From the NCBI RefSeq assembly GCF_003201815.1, contig NZ_QJKB01000015.1, positions 1-64,000 on the forward strand: a stretch of 64,000 bases of DNA, read 5' to 3'. A program made the position numbers and the translations under genes. Below are positions 8,047-17,373 of this stretch, piece after piece; positions within the stretch are counted from its first letter, which is position 1; each line of letters opens with the position of its first letter. Below the pieces are notes generated by a model, which saw only the letters and a program-made list of their open reading frames with translations, was not told the DNA's origin and made no database searches. The DNA comes from Undibacterium pigrum (lineage in GTDB: Bacteria; Pseudomonadota; Gammaproteobacteria; Burkholderiales; Burkholderiaceae_D).

Positions 8047-9425
8047 GCACTGTCGACCAGACTCCTGGAAACACACCAGAAAGCTCAGCAGGAAAAGTAT
8101 CTGCTACACCACAAACGCCTCAGGCCGCATTGCTTGCCAGCCCGCCTGGCCCTCCAGGCAAACCACCTGGCCGCCGCTTCAAGCCCGGCACCATCATTGC
8201 TATCATTATCGCCGTCATATTGCTGATACTGGCTGGCATCTATGCCTATCGTCAAATCGCCGGTGGCGATGATGAAGAAAAATGGCTGACTGCCGTCGTG
8301 CAAAAAGCCGATATCGAAGATGCCATCACCGCCACCGGCAGCCTGCAACCCAAGGACTTTGTCGATGTTGGCACCCAGGTGTCTGGCCAGCTAAAAATAC
8401 TGCATGTAGAAGTAGGCGCTGTCGTCAAGGCCAAGGACTTGCTGGCCGAGATCGACCCGACGGTCTACCTCTCCAAGGCCGATGCCGATCGCGCCCAGCT
8501 ACGCAACCAGACAGCACAACTAGCCGACAAGCAGGCACAGCTGCAACTGGCAGAGCTGCAACTGACGCGCCAAAAAAACCTCATGCGGGAACAGGCTACA
8601 ACAGAAGAATCCCTGCAAACTGCCGAGGCACAACAGCGTTCAGCCGTGGCACAGGTGGCCGCCATCAAGGCACAAATGCAACAGACTGAATCTACCTTGC
8701 GCGGCGACGATGCCAATCTCAGTTTCACCAAAATCTATGCCCCTATCGCAGGCACCGTGGTCTCGCAAACAGCACGCCAGGGCCAGACCCTGAATTCCAA
8801 CCAGCAGGCACCTATCATCATGCGCATTGCCGACTTGTCCATCATGACCGTGCAGGCACAGGTGTCTGAGGCAGATGTGGGCAAACTCAAGCTGGGCATG
8901 GACGTGTACTTCACCACCCTGGGTGGCAGCACGCGCCGTTATTACGGCAAGCTCAGGCAAATTTCACCTACCCCCAACGTCGTCAATAACGTGGTCTTGT
9001 ACGATGCTCTGTTTGAAGTGCCCAATACCCGCCAGACCCTGTTGCCACAAATGACGGCGCAGGTATTCTTTGTACTCGCCAGCGCCAAGGATGCCATCTT
9101 TGTACCGCTGACTGCCTTGCATGCCGCGCCAGAAAATGGCAAGCCCGCCAGAGCTGGCAGGCGCGGCGGTTCTGCACAAGACCCGCGTGGCCAGTTCAAG
9201 GATGGCAAGGCCATGGCCAGTGTCATGGACAAGGATGGCAAAGTCAGCGAAAGGGCAGTGCAGGTGGGTGTCATGACACGGGTGTCGGCACAAATCCTGT
9301 CTGGTCTTGAGGTCGGTGAAAAAGTCGTGGTGGGTACCAAGTCAGCACCAGCAACTGCTGCTGCACCGCAAAGTGGCGGGCCGCTGGCTGGCAATAATCA
9401 ACGTGGCGGCGGTGGCCCGAGATGA
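8043..9425 (+). CDS. macA: MacA-like periplasmic adaptor (HlyD/RND family)
   Basis: Periplasmic adaptor of 460 aa for a MacB-type ABC exporter. A Pro/Ala-rich cytosolic N-terminus is followed by one membrane anchor (about 50-68, TIIAIIIAVILLILAGIYAY). Next come the lipoyl/barrel half (TGSLQPKDFVDVGTQVSGQL), a long coiled-coil hairpin (about 140-230), the second lipoyl half (TKIYAPIAGTVVS) and beta-barrel domains. The C-terminus is a Gly/Asn/Arg-rich tail. ATG 8043 is preceded by GGTGA and overlaps the leader ORF stop. Its own stop overlaps the macB start (ATGA). Family knowledge: MacA stimulates MacB and docks to TolC; substrates of this copy (macrolides, peptides, siderophores or others) are unknown. 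Confidence 0.95.
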   Translation: MSTVDQTPGNTPESSAGKVSATPQTPQAALLASPPGPPGKPPGRRFKPGTIIAIIIAVILLILAGIYAYRQIAGGDDEEKWLTAVVQKADIEDAITATGSLQPKDFVDVGTQVSGQLKILHVEVGAVVKAKDLLAEIDPTVYLSKADADRAQLRNQTAQLADKQAQLQLAELQLTRQKNLMREQATTEESLQTAEAQQRSAVAQVAAIKAQMQQTESTLRGDDANLSFTKIYAPIAGTVVSQTARQGQTLNSNQQAPIIMRIADLSIMTVQAQVSEADVGKLKLGMDVYFTTLGGSTRRYYGKLRQISPTPNVVNNVVLYDALFEVPNTRQTLLPQMTAQVFFVLASAKDAIFVPLTALHAAPENGKPARAGRRGGSAQDPRGQFKDGKAMASVMDKDGKVSERAVQVGVMTRVSAQILSGLEVGEKVVVGTKSAPATAAAPQSGGPLAGNNQRGGGGPR

Positions 9426-11419
9426 ACAAGCCTGATCTGCCACTAATAGAATTGCGCGATGTCAGGAAGTCTTACCAGACCACCGATATGGAAGTGGAGA
9501 TTTTGCACGGCATCAGCCTCAAAATCTATGCAGGTGAATTTCTCGCCATCATGGGGGCATCTGGTTCTGGCAAGACCACGCTGATGAATATCCTGGGTTG
9601 CCTGGACCGCGCAACCTCTGGCACCTATCTGTTTGAAGGCAATGATGTATCCGGTTTTGAGCGTGATGAACTGGCGCGCCTGCGGCGTGAAGCCTTTGGT
9701 TTTGTGTTCCAGAGCTATAACCTCATCGCCACTGCAAACGCTGCCGAGAATGTTGAAGTACCGGCGATTTATGCCGGTGTCGCACCGCTGCAAAGACGCC
9801 AGCGCGCGACCGCTTTACTAAGTACACTGGGGCTGGGCGAACGCCTGCGCAACCGTCCCAGCCAGTTATCCGGCGGCCAGCAACAACGCGTCTCGATTGC
9901 CCGCGCCCTCATGAATGGTGGCCGCATCGTACTGGCCGATGAACCCACAGGCGCGCTCGATACCCAGAGTGGCATCGAAGTCATGGCCCTGATGAAAGAG
10001 TTGTCGCGCCGCGGCCATACCATCATCCTCATCACCCATGCACAGGAAGTGGCCGAACAGGCGCACCGCATACTGCATATCAAGGATGGCCTGATCGTCG
10101 ATGATACTGGTACGCATATTCCTGATGTTTCTGCATCTGAAACTGCTGCTGATTCGAATGCTGCACAGCCTGCCAATCCCACCCTGGACAATGCCGTCAA
10201 CAGCAGTGATGACCGCGGCGAAGCCTTTCTCAGCGGCTTGCTGGCGGCTGCCAAAACTGCCCTCAGGGCGTTGCGCTCCAACCTGTTTCGCACGGTGCTG
10301 ACCCTGCTGGGCATCGTCATCGGTGTCGGTTCTGTCGTCGCCATGCTGGCCATCGGTGATGGGGCCAAACAGGCCGTGCTGGCGCGCATCAGTTCCATGG
10401 GCAGTAATTTGCTGGTGGTGCGGCCAGGCGCACCCAACCGCCGTGGCGTAGGCGGCAGTGTGGCTACCCTGGTGCCTGCCGACGCAGACGCCATCGCCAG
10501 CCTGCCCAATGTACAGACTGCCGTGCCCGAACTCGGTGGCAGCGTCACCGCCCGTTTTGGCAATGCCGATTATCAGACCCAGGCCACCGGCACTTCGGCC
10601 ACTTTTCCGCTGGCACGCAACTGGGGTGTCAGCCAGGGCAGTTTTTTTTCGGAAGATGATGTCAAGAGCTACACCGCCGTCGTCGTATTGGGGCAAACCG
10701 TGGTGGATAATTTGTTTGGCCGCGACAGCAAACCTGTAGGTCAGTATGTGGTCTTGAACAATGTGCTGTTCCAGGTGATAGGCGTGATGGCCGCCCGCGG
10801 TGCTTCACCCGGCGGGCAAGACCAGGACGATATCGTCCTGCTGCCCTTGAGCACCGGCAGCCTGCGCCTGTTTGGCCAGCGTTTCCTGCGCACCATTACC
10901 GTCGCAGTCGATGATGTCGATGCCATTGATGCGACTCAGGATGCTGTCACCAGCCTGCTGCAGGCGCGCCATCGCGCTGTCGATTTCCAGATACGCAATA
11001 TGGCCAGCATACTCGAAACCGCTACCGATACCCAAAATACCCTGACGGTTTTGCTGGCCTCGGTCGCCGCGATTTCCCTGCTGGTGGGCGGCATAGGCGT
11101 GATGAATATCATGCTCGTCAGCGTCACCGAGCGAACGCGTGAGATAGGCATACGCATGGCAACCGGTGCACGCATGCGCAATATCCTGCAACAGTTCTTG
11201 ATCGAAGCACTGGTGGTGTCAGTGTTGGGCGGTGCGCTGGGCGTGGCACTGGGCATGCTGGCAGCACTCATCATCAGCCTGTTTGGCACACCCATACAAT
11301 TTTCCATCGCCCCGGTGGTGCTGGCGTTTGGCTGCGCACTGGCGATAGGCCTGGTGTTTGGCTACTTCCCGGCACGCAAGGCTGCCCAGGTTGATCCTGT
11401 TATCGCATTGGGCAAATAA
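9422..11419 (+). CDS. macB: MacB-like ABC exporter (ATPase-permease fusion)
   Basis: Inner-membrane mechanotransmission ABC transporter of 665 aa, close to the usual MacB length. The N-terminal ATPase shows Walker A GASGSGKT (45-52), signature LSGGQQQ (149-155) and Walker B IVLADEP (169-175). One membrane helix follows around 290-312 (LTLLGIVIGVGSVVAMLAIG), then a large periplasmic domain and three C-terminal helices with the family motif GGIGVMNIMLVSVTERTREI. It works as a dimer with a MacA hexamer and a TolC-type channel. The four-base overlap with macA and one-base overlap with the following outer-membrane factor show a tight three-gene export operon. Confidence 0.96.
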   Translation: MNKPDLPLIELRDVRKSYQTTDMEVEILHGISLKIYAGEFLAIMGASGSGKTTLMNILGCLDRATSGTYLFEGNDVSGFERDELARLRREAFGFVFQSYNLIATANAAENVEVPAIYAGVAPLQRRQRATALLSTLGLGERLRNRPSQLSGGQQQRVSIARALMNGGRIVLADEPTGALDTQSGIEVMALMKELSRRGHTIILITHAQEVAEQAHRILHIKDGLIVDDTGTHIPDVSASETAADSNAAQPANPTLDNAVNSSDDRGEAFLSGLLAAAKTALRALRSNLFRTVLTLLGIVIGVGSVVAMLAIGDGAKQAVLARISSMGSNLLVVRPGAPNRRGVGGSVATLVPADADAIASLPNVQTAVPELGGSVTARFGNADYQTQATGTSATFPLARNWGVSQGSFFSEDDVKSYTAVVVLGQTVVDNLFGRDSKPVGQYVVLNNVLFQVIGVMAARGASPGGQDQDDIVLLPLSTGSLRLFGQRFLRTITVAVDDVDAIDATQDAVTSLLQARHRAVDFQIRNMASILETATDTQNTLTVLLASVAAISLLVGGIGVMNIMLVSVTERTREIGIRMATGARMRNILQQFLIEALVVSVLGGALGVALGMLAALIISLFGTPIQFSIAPVVLAFGCALAIGLVFGYFPARKAAQVDPVIALGK

Positions 11420-12885
11420 TGAAACACTATCCAGACACCTTTACCTCCAGCCTCAGCCTTGGCCTTGCCATTGTTCTCTTGCTGTTGCTGAATGGCTGTG
11501 CCAGCCAGAGCACAGCCAAAGACAGCGCCTTTGTTGTGCAGGACATGCCTGCACAATGGTCAGAGCGGTCAGCGCAGTCAGAGCAACAGGCGACTACTGC
11601 CAGCACAGTCAAGGCAACTTGGTGGCAGGATTTTGCATCGCCTGAACTTGACAGGCTGATAGCGCAAGGCCTGCAAAATAATCCTGATCTTGGCATGGCG
11701 GCTGAGCGCATCGTCCAGGCAGAAGCGCAGGCACGCATCGCGGGGGCATCGCTGTTCCCCGTATTATCTGGTTCGGCTGGCGCATCACATCGCGAGACGC
11801 GGGGTGGTAATTCAACGAATGGGATAAATGCAGATGGAGGGGGGAATAATAGCAGTAGCAGTAATAGTACCAGTCTCGGTCTGAGCGCCAGTTATGAATT
11901 TGATTTCTGGGGTAAGAATGCCGCTGGTGTACGTGCTGCCAATAGCCAGCAACAAGCCAGCCAGTTTGATCGCGACAGCTTGAAACTGACCCTGACTGCC
12001 GGTATCGCCACTGGCTATTTTCAGATACTGGCCGTACGTGAAAGACTGGCGGTGGCGCAAGAAAACCTGACGATAGCCCGCCGCGTTTTGCAGGTAGTCG
12101 AGGCACGCGTGCGTTACGGTGCTGCCGCACAACTGGACCTGACACGCCAGCGCGCCGCAGTCATCAGCCAGGAAGCCGCCATCCCGCCCCTGCAACTGCA
12201 AGAACAGCAAGCCCTGTATGCGCTGGCTATTTTACTGGGACAAGTGCCGCCCGGCTTTCAGGTGGCTGGCGACAAGATACAACAAATCAATGTGCCCACC
12301 ATCGCCCCCGGCCTGCCCGCCAGCCTCCTGCAACGACGCCCAGACCTCGCCAGTGCCGAGGCACAACTGGCCGCTGCCAACGCCAACATAGACGCCACCC
12401 GCGCCGCCCTGTTCCCCAGCATCAGCCTCAGCAGCTCGCTCGGCCTCGCCAGCGACAGCCTGCAAGGCCTGGTGAATGCCCCGCTGACCACCTTCAACAT
12501 CGCCGCCGGCCTGACACAAGTCATCTTCGATGGTGGCCGCCTGCGCAACCAGGTCAGCATCGCCGAATCCCGCCAGCGTGAATTGTTGCTGGCCTACCGC
12601 AAAGCCGTACTCGCCGCCCTGGCCGACGTCGACAGCTCCCTCGCCGCCAGCAGCCGCAGCCAGGCACAAGAAGCCCTGCTGCAAGCCAGCCTGCAAGAAA
12701 GCGATCAGGCTCTACGCCTCTCAGAAATCCGCTACCGCGCCGGCGCAGACGACCTGCTGGTCTTGCTCGACGCCCAACGCAGCCGCTTCCAGGCGCAGGA
12801 CCAACTCACACAAAGCCGCTTGTCAAGATTGCAGGCGCAACTGGGTTTGTATAAGGCGCTGGGGGGAGGGTGGCTGGGGCAGTGA
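11419..12885 (+). CDS. NodT-type outer-membrane efflux lipoprotein
   Basis: Outer-membrane factor of 488 aa completing the macAB tripartite pump. A lipoprotein signal peptide ends in the lipobox LNGC, placing the acylated Cys at residue 27. Two repeated OEP regions follow (about 70-260 and 280-480) with typical motifs ASYEFDFWGKN and LLQRRPDLASAEAQLAAANA. A Ser/Asn/Gly-rich insertion (about 130-150) lies in the first half. The ATG at 11419 shares its A with the macB stop. The last third uses strongly C-biased codons compared with its start, a within-gene compositional shift of uncertain meaning. Confidence 0.94.
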   Translation: MKHYPDTFTSSLSLGLAIVLLLLLNGCASQSTAKDSAFVVQDMPAQWSERSAQSEQQATTASTVKATWWQDFASPELDRLIAQGLQNNPDLGMAAERIVQAEAQARIAGASLFPVLSGSAGASHRETRGGNSTNGINADGGGNNSSSSNSTSLGLSASYEFDFWGKNAAGVRAANSQQQASQFDRDSLKLTLTAGIATGYFQILAVRERLAVAQENLTIARRVLQVVEARVRYGAAAQLDLTRQRAAVISQEAAIPPLQLQEQQALYALAILLGQVPPGFQVAGDKIQQINVPTIAPGLPASLLQRRPDLASAEAQLAAANANIDATRAALFPSISLSSSLGLASDSLQGLVNAPLTTFNIAAGLTQVIFDGGRLRNQVSIAESRQRELLLAYRKAVLAALADVDSSLAASSRSQAQEALLQASLQESDQALRLSEIRYRAGADDLLVLLDAQRSRFQAQDQLTQSRLSRLQAQLGLYKALGGGWLGQ

Positions 12886-12960
12886 TCGGTTAAGGAATTC
12901 TCATTGCACGGATTCTTAGTAAACTGTGCAATATGACTACAGGTCGTGTTGACGTTGCAG

Positions 12961-13290
12961 TTGCAGTTGTTTTTGACTTTAGCAGTTCCCATGTGTAGAC
13001 GCCGTTTGTGCAGTACAGAAAATGGATTAGAAATGCCCGTGTCTGAGGTGTAGCAGGGGTTTCGAAGTGCATGCACTTCGCCTGCGAAACGGCAATCGCT
13101 TGCAAGCGATTGTGCGCCCTGCAAGGGGAGCGAGTTTCGGATCTTCCCATTTTTTGTACTGCATAAACGGGAACCCCTTTAGGGGCGGCTACGCCTGGGT
13201 CGCCTTCTTTTGCTCCCTTTTCTTGGCGACGACAAGAAAAGGGAGTAGCCGCCGGGCTACCCCCGGCCTGCAATCTTAAATAACGTATGC
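12961..13290. repeat. Dispersed long repeat, copy 1
   Basis: This stretch of the 756-base gap 12886-13641 matches, in the opposite orientation, 61815-62040. Shared blocks include the sequence around GTGCAGTACAGAAAATGGAT, the one around TTTCGGATCTTCCCATTTTT, and one ending GGCCTGCAATCTTAAATA. Copy 1 carries extra palindromes near 13066-13110 (CGAAGTGCATGCACTTCG and AATCGCTTGCAAGCGATT) absent from copy 2. Reading frames inside both copies look like repeat products, not genes. Confidence 0.7.
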
Positions 13291-13356
13291 AGGTAGCTAA
13301 AAGCGAATTCAGGAATATCGCTTTGTTTTCTTGAGAATACGTTAATCGAATGCCGA

Positions 13357-13432
13357 GTGTTGGGCTGATGAAGCGTAGCCCAACCTACGGGTAAGCCAGA
13401 TGGATTCCAGCCAAAAGCATGCTGGAATGACG
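13357..13432. repeat. REP-like palindromes (GTTGGGCT family and GGATTCCAGC palindrome)
   Basis: GTTGGGCTGATGAAGCGTAGCCCAACCTAC (about 13359-13388) is one member of a family also found near 27031, 27100 and 61715. Next to it, GGATTCCAGC and GCTGGAATGACG form a second small palindrome. The remaining bases to 13641 hold no recognisable signal beyond the presumed promoter of the next operon. Confidence 0.6.
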
Positions 13433-13641
13433 TAGCCAAGAGTATGAAAAGTTTATCTATTCAAGCTTCGGTCAAGCTCCGGTGATAGTGATCATGCAGC
13501 ACCATTTATCAAATTGCCACGATGCGCACAGCATCCCCCAAGCACATCAATAACAGATTCCAAGCTCGGTACGCCACCGCACAGATCAAGCCGCAATTAC
13601 ACGGCAAGCTAGGCAGCATGTGCATCCAATAATAAATCATC

Positions 13642-14844
13642 ATGCCCGCCGCCCCTGGTCATCCTGTCAGCCTCGTCAAACCTGTCACCAAAGTGACGAG
13701 TAATATTGCCAGCCCGCGGGCTGCCAATGATCCTGCGCCCATGCCAGCCAGCATTACGCAAACCGCGCCGGGTGTCTTGCAGTTTTCTGGCACATGGACA
13801 GTGGGCCAGCTGGGCAAGGTTGTCCGTCAGCTTGATACCCTGTTGCTGCGCCATCCTGACAGCCTGCAACTGGATGGACAGCAGATACAAAAAATCGACA
13901 GCATCACAGCCTGGATAGTGCAGTCTCGCCTGAAAAAATTACGTGACAGCGGTGTGCAACTCAGCATGCAGGGCTGGCCTGCGCAATACCAGAAAATGCT
14001 TGACGGCCTGAGTGATATACCGCCCGCCACTACCGATAAAGAAAAGAAACCAGGCTTGCTGGAAAGAACAGGCAAAGCCGCTGTTGATGTCTACAAAGAC
14101 AATCTGGCACTGCTGAGTTTTATCGGTGAAACTGCCATGAGCCTGCTGGGCCTGTTTTTTCATCCACGACGCTGGCGTGGCCGTACCATCCTGCACAATA
14201 TCCAGATAGCCGGTTTCGCGGCCTTGCCCATCGTTGGCGTCACTTCATTTTTACTCGGTATCGTGATTGCCTATCAGGGGGCAGACCAGCTCAAGCATTA
14301 TGGCGCGAATATCTTTGTGGTTGAGCTGGTTGGCTATGCCATGCTGCGCGAATTTGCACCGCTGATTACCGCCATCATCATTGCTGGTCGCTCGGGTTCT
14401 GCCTATGCGGCGCAGATAGGCACCATGGTGGTCACAGAAGAAATTGATGCCCTGCAAACCATAGGTATCAAACCCATAGAATTGCTGGTGCTGCCCAAGC
14501 TGGTGGCGCTGATGCTGGCCCTTCCTTTGCTGACCCTGTTTGCCGACTTGATTGGTGTTGTCGGTGGCATGTTGATGGCTGCCAGCCAGCTGGATGTGGG
14601 CATGCATGAATTCATAGACCGTTTTGCGACAGAAATCCCGCTCAAGACCTTATTGATAGGCATAGGTAAATCGCTGGTGTTTGCGATAGTGATTGTTGTC
14701 ATCGGTTGCTTCCAGGGTTTCCGTACCAGGGGCAATGCTGACAGCGTGGGCCGCCAGACTACCCGCAGTGTGGTGCAGGCAATTTTCATCGTCATCGTGC
14801 TTGATGCGGTGTTCTCGGTCATCTTTAACCTGCTGGGACTTTGA
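13642..14844 (+). CDS. STAS-MlaE fusion: permease of a lipid ABC transporter
   Basis: Inner-membrane permease of 400 aa. An N-terminal STAS-like domain (about 40-130, with LQLDGQQIQKIDSITAWIV) is fused to an MlaE-type permease (about 145-400). The permease carries the family motif EEIDALQTIGIKP, the coupling region that contacts the ATPase. In E. coli the equivalent STAS function is the separate MlaB protein, so fusion supplies both. It heads a four-gene operon: its stop overlaps the ATPase start. Predicted role is phospholipid or hydrophobic substrate movement between membranes. No strong binding site precedes ATG 13642, and a start at 13741 is possible. Confidence 0.92.
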   Translation: MPAAPGHPVSLVKPVTKVTSNIASPRAANDPAPMPASITQTAPGVLQFSGTWTVGQLGKVVRQLDTLLLRHPDSLQLDGQQIQKIDSITAWIVQSRLKKLRDSGVQLSMQGWPAQYQKMLDGLSDIPPATTDKEKKPGLLERTGKAAVDVYKDNLALLSFIGETAMSLLGLFFHPRRWRGRTILHNIQIAGFAALPIVGVTSFLLGIVIAYQGADQLKHYGANIFVVELVGYAMLREFAPLITAIIIAGRSGSAYAAQIGTMVVTEEIDALQTIGIKPIELLVLPKLVALMLALPLLTLFADLIGVVGGMLMAASQLDVGMHEFIDRFATEIPLKTLLIGIGKSLVFAIVIVVIGCFQGFRTRGNADSVGRQTTRSVVQAIFIVIVLDAVFSVIFNLLGL

Positions 14845-15740
14845 TGAGTGAAGAGAACCCCACAGCGACACCAGCCAGCTACGACTATGCCATAGAAATG
14901 CAGCAAGTCTGCACCCGCTTCGGCGACAAGGTCGTGCATGAGGGGCTGGATTTACAGATACGCCGTGGCGAGATTTTTGCCATCGTTGGTGGCAGCGGTT
15001 CTGGCAAATCGACTTTGCTGCGCGAAATGATTTTGCTGCATAAGCCGGATTCTGGCACGGTCAAGGTACTGGGTATAGACCTGGCTGGCATCAGTGATGA
15101 ACAAGCCAGTTCCTTGCGCCAGCGTTGCGGTGTCATGTTTCAAAAAGGCGGCTTGTTTGGCACGCTGACCGTCACAGAAAACATAGGCTTGCCGCTACGT
15201 GAACACAGTGAACTCGATGACGGCAGCATCGATGAAATTGCTGCCTGGAAGTTGTCACTGAGTGGCCTCAAGCCAGAAGCTGGCGGTTTGTATCCGACAG
15301 AATTAAGTGGCGGCATGCTGAAACGTGCAGCCCTGGCCAGGGCGCTGGCGCTGGACCCGGAACTCCTGTTCCTTGATGAACCAACAGCCGGGCTGGACCC
15401 CGCCAGTGCCGGTGGCCTTGACGCGCTATTGCGGCATTTGCATCAGTTATACCAGCCGACCATTGTCATGATTACCCATGATCTTGACTTGTTATGGCAA
15501 GTCACCCACAGAGTGGCTGTGCTGGGAGAGGGCAAGGTGCTGGCAGTAGGGACGATGGAAGAATTGTCGCAGTTGCAGCACCCCGTTATCCGCGATTATT
15601 TTGATGGCGCACGCGGCAGGGCAGCGCAGCAGCAGGCTGGACAACAGCAGGCTGGGCATCAGGAAAGCGAACAGAACAAAAATAAGACGCAAAACAATCA
15701 TCAAAATAGTACACAGGAAAACCCATGGAAACCAAAGTAA
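14841..15740 (+). CDS. MlaF-like ATPase of a lipid ABC transporter
   Basis: Cytosolic ATP-binding subunit of 299 aa. Walker A is GGSGSGKST (near residue 50). The signature is LSGGMLKRAALARA, and Walker B LLFLDEPTAGLDP follows with TIVMITHDLDLLW. The LSGGM form of the signature is typical of MlaF/Ttg2A ATPases. The C-terminal tail (about 255-299) is unusually rich in Gln, Asn, Lys and His, looks disordered, and overlaps the start of the next gene by 16 bases. The start ATG overlaps the permease stop (ATGA), so all subunits are probably translated in coupled fashion. Confidence 0.95.
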   Translation: MMSEENPTATPASYDYAIEMQQVCTRFGDKVVHEGLDLQIRRGEIFAIVGGSGSGKSTLLREMILLHKPDSGTVKVLGIDLAGISDEQASSLRQRCGVMFQKGGLFGTLTVTENIGLPLREHSELDDGSIDEIAAWKLSLSGLKPEAGGLYPTELSGGMLKRAALARALALDPELLFLDEPTAGLDPASAGGLDALLRHLHQLYQPTIVMITHDLDLLWQVTHRVAVLGEGKVLAVGTMEELSQLQHPVIRDYFDGARGRAAQQQAGQQQAGHQESEQNKNKTQNNHQNSTQENPWKPK

Positions 15741-16669
15741 ATTATGCCGCCGTCGGAGCCTTTGTGCTGGCACTGGGGGCCTTGCTGATTGCTGCTGTAC
15801 TATGGCTGTCAGTTGGTCTTGGCAAGCGCCAGCAAACTGTCTTGTACCAGTCCATCGTCAATGAATCGGTTGCGGGTCTGAACCTGGATGCACCCGTCAA
15901 ATACCAGGGGGTGAATGTGGGCAAGGTACGCACCATACGCCTGGACCCCAGCAATCCACAACAGGTGCGCCTGGTGTTTTCGATTATTGAAGGCACACCC
16001 ATCAAGACTGACACCCTGGCCGTGCTGAAAACCCAGGGCCTGACCGGTATCGCCTATGTGGAACTGAGTGGCGGTTCACCTGATGCACCGTTGTTGCAGG
16101 CAAAAGACGGCCAGCCTTATCCGCAGATACCCACCAAGCCCTCATTGAGCGCCAGGCTGGAAAATGTATTGAGCGCCGTGCTGGCCAATCTTGACCGCAC
16201 TGCGGCCAATGTCAATGCCGTCCTGAACGATGAAAACCGCGCTGCCTTCAGCAAGATTTTGCACAATACTTCCAGCCTTATGGAATCCTTGAATTCACAA
16301 AAAGCAGCGATGAGCATGGCCATCAACAATGCCGCTGTCACCACTGCCAATACTGCCAGGGCCAGTGCCAAGATCGAGGAATTGTTCCAGCGCGTGGGCA
16401 AGAGCGCCGATGCACTGGCGATCATGGCTGATAAAGCGGGCGCAGCCAGTGACAGCACCAAAAAAACTGCCGATGAACTTGGTGGCGGTGTGCGCCAGTT
16501 AAGCAGCGATACCCTGCCAGAAATGCAAAGGCTGATGGGCGAGCTGGCAACATTGTCAGCCTCCATGACCCGTCTCATAGAACAGACAGAACAAAATCCC
16601 AGCAGCCTGATCAGGGGGCGGCATGCGCCACCACCTGGCCCGGGTGAAACCAAAGGAGTCAAACCATGA
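15725..16669 (+). CDS. MCE-domain substrate-binding protein (MlaD-like)
   Basis: Membrane-anchored periplasmic protein of 314 aa. One N-terminal helix (about 9-28) is followed by a single MCE domain (about 38-118, with PVKYQGVNVGKVRTIRLDP and LTGIAYVELSGG). A long Ala-rich helical or coiled-coil region (about 140-290) and a Pro-rich end complete it. At 314 aa it is much longer than E. coli MlaD and closer to PqiB/YebT-like or Ttg2C-type extended proteins, so the helical part may bridge part of the periplasm. AGGAAAACCC precedes ATG 15725. MCE proteins form hexameric rings that channel lipids. Confidence 0.93.
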   Translation: METKVNYAAVGAFVLALGALLIAAVLWLSVGLGKRQQTVLYQSIVNESVAGLNLDAPVKYQGVNVGKVRTIRLDPSNPQQVRLVFSIIEGTPIKTDTLAVLKTQGLTGIAYVELSGGSPDAPLLQAKDGQPYPQIPTKPSLSARLENVLSAVLANLDRTAANVNAVLNDENRAAFSKILHNTSSLMESLNSQKAAMSMAINNAAVTTANTARASAKIEELFQRVGKSADALAIMADKAGAASDSTKKTADELGGGVRQLSSDTLPEMQRLMGELATLSASMTRLIEQTEQNPSSLIRGRHAPPPGPGETKGVKP

Positions 16670-17313
16670 TGCACCCACGTCCAGCCACAGCCAGTTTATT
16701 AACCGTGCTGGCAGTCGCCCTTGCTGGCTGTTCTGCCCTGCAACCTGCCAATGTGGCACCGATGGCAGTCTATCGCCTCGATGCAGTCGCGCCGGGTAGT
16801 TCGCCTGCACCAGCCACTGCCACGGCGAGTATCCTGGTGGGCAGTATCCGCGCGGCTGCCGGTTTTGATACCAGCCGCATGCTGTACACCCGTCAGTCTT
16901 ATCAGGTGGAAGAATTCCAGCAAAGCCAGTGGCAAAAACCACCGGCTGTCATGCTCATGCCCCTGGTTGCCACAGCACTGGAATCCAGCGGCGTCTTCAA
17001 GGTAGTCTTGCAGGCACCCAGTGCGGTGCTGACGACTTACCGCCTGGATCTGGAAATCGTCAACCTGCAACAAGACTTTGGCACCACACCCAGCCATCTC
17101 AATTTCAAATTGCGCGCCCATTTGTCGTCCAGGCAAAATCAGCAAATCATCGCCTGGCGCGAGTTTGGTGTCAGCATCCCCACTGCCACTGAAGATGCCT
17201 ACGGCGGCGTAGTCGCGACCAACCAGGCCGTGGCCCAGGTATTGCAACAATTGCGGGCTTTTTGCGTAGATCAAATCACACAATCAGCACAGGCAAGAAA
17301 AAAGCAACCTTGA
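16666..17313 (+). CDS. PqiC-like auxiliary lipoprotein of the MCE transporter
   Basis: Lipoprotein of 215 aa of the ABC-type transport auxiliary (DUF330/PqiC) family. The lipobox LAGC sits near residue 22. The mature part has the family features VYRLDAVAPG near the start, SYQVEEFQQSQW in the middle and an AVAQVLQQLRAF helix close to the end. PqiC-type proteins act at the inner leaflet of the outer membrane as receiving partners of MCE tunnels. The start (ATGATG at 16666) overlaps the MCE gene stop. The stop codon lies inside the loop of the operon terminator. Confidence 0.92.
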   Translation: MMHPRPATASLLTVLAVALAGCSALQPANVAPMAVYRLDAVAPGSSPAPATATASILVGSIRAAAGFDTSRMLYTRQSYQVEEFQQSQWQKPPAVMLMPLVATALESSGVFKVVLQAPSAVLTTYRLDLEIVNLQQDFGTTPSHLNFKLRAHLSSRQNQQIIAWREFGVSIPTATEDAYGGVVATNQAVAQVLQQLRAFCVDQITQSAQARKKQP

Positions 17314-17330
17314 TACAGGTTGCTTTTTTA
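17298..17330 (+). terminator. Rho-independent terminator of the Mla-like operon
   Basis: AAAAGCAACC (to 17309) pairs with GGTTGCTTTTTT (17318-17329), giving a 10-12 bp stem with an 8-base loop followed by Ts. The TGA of the preceding gene (17311-17313) lies in the loop. Confidence 0.9.
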
Positions 17331-17373
17331 AGTACATCTGAATTACGGCTTGTTCATGACAAGCCGTTTTCTT

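Noticed and set aside
9769..10696. Two long minus-strand frames opposite macB
   Set aside because: They are antisense to conserved ABC motifs of macB and show no domain of their own.
13067..13279. Open frames inside the dispersed long repeat
   Set aside because: They recur with frameshifts in copy 2 and follow the repeat boundaries, not gene boundaries.
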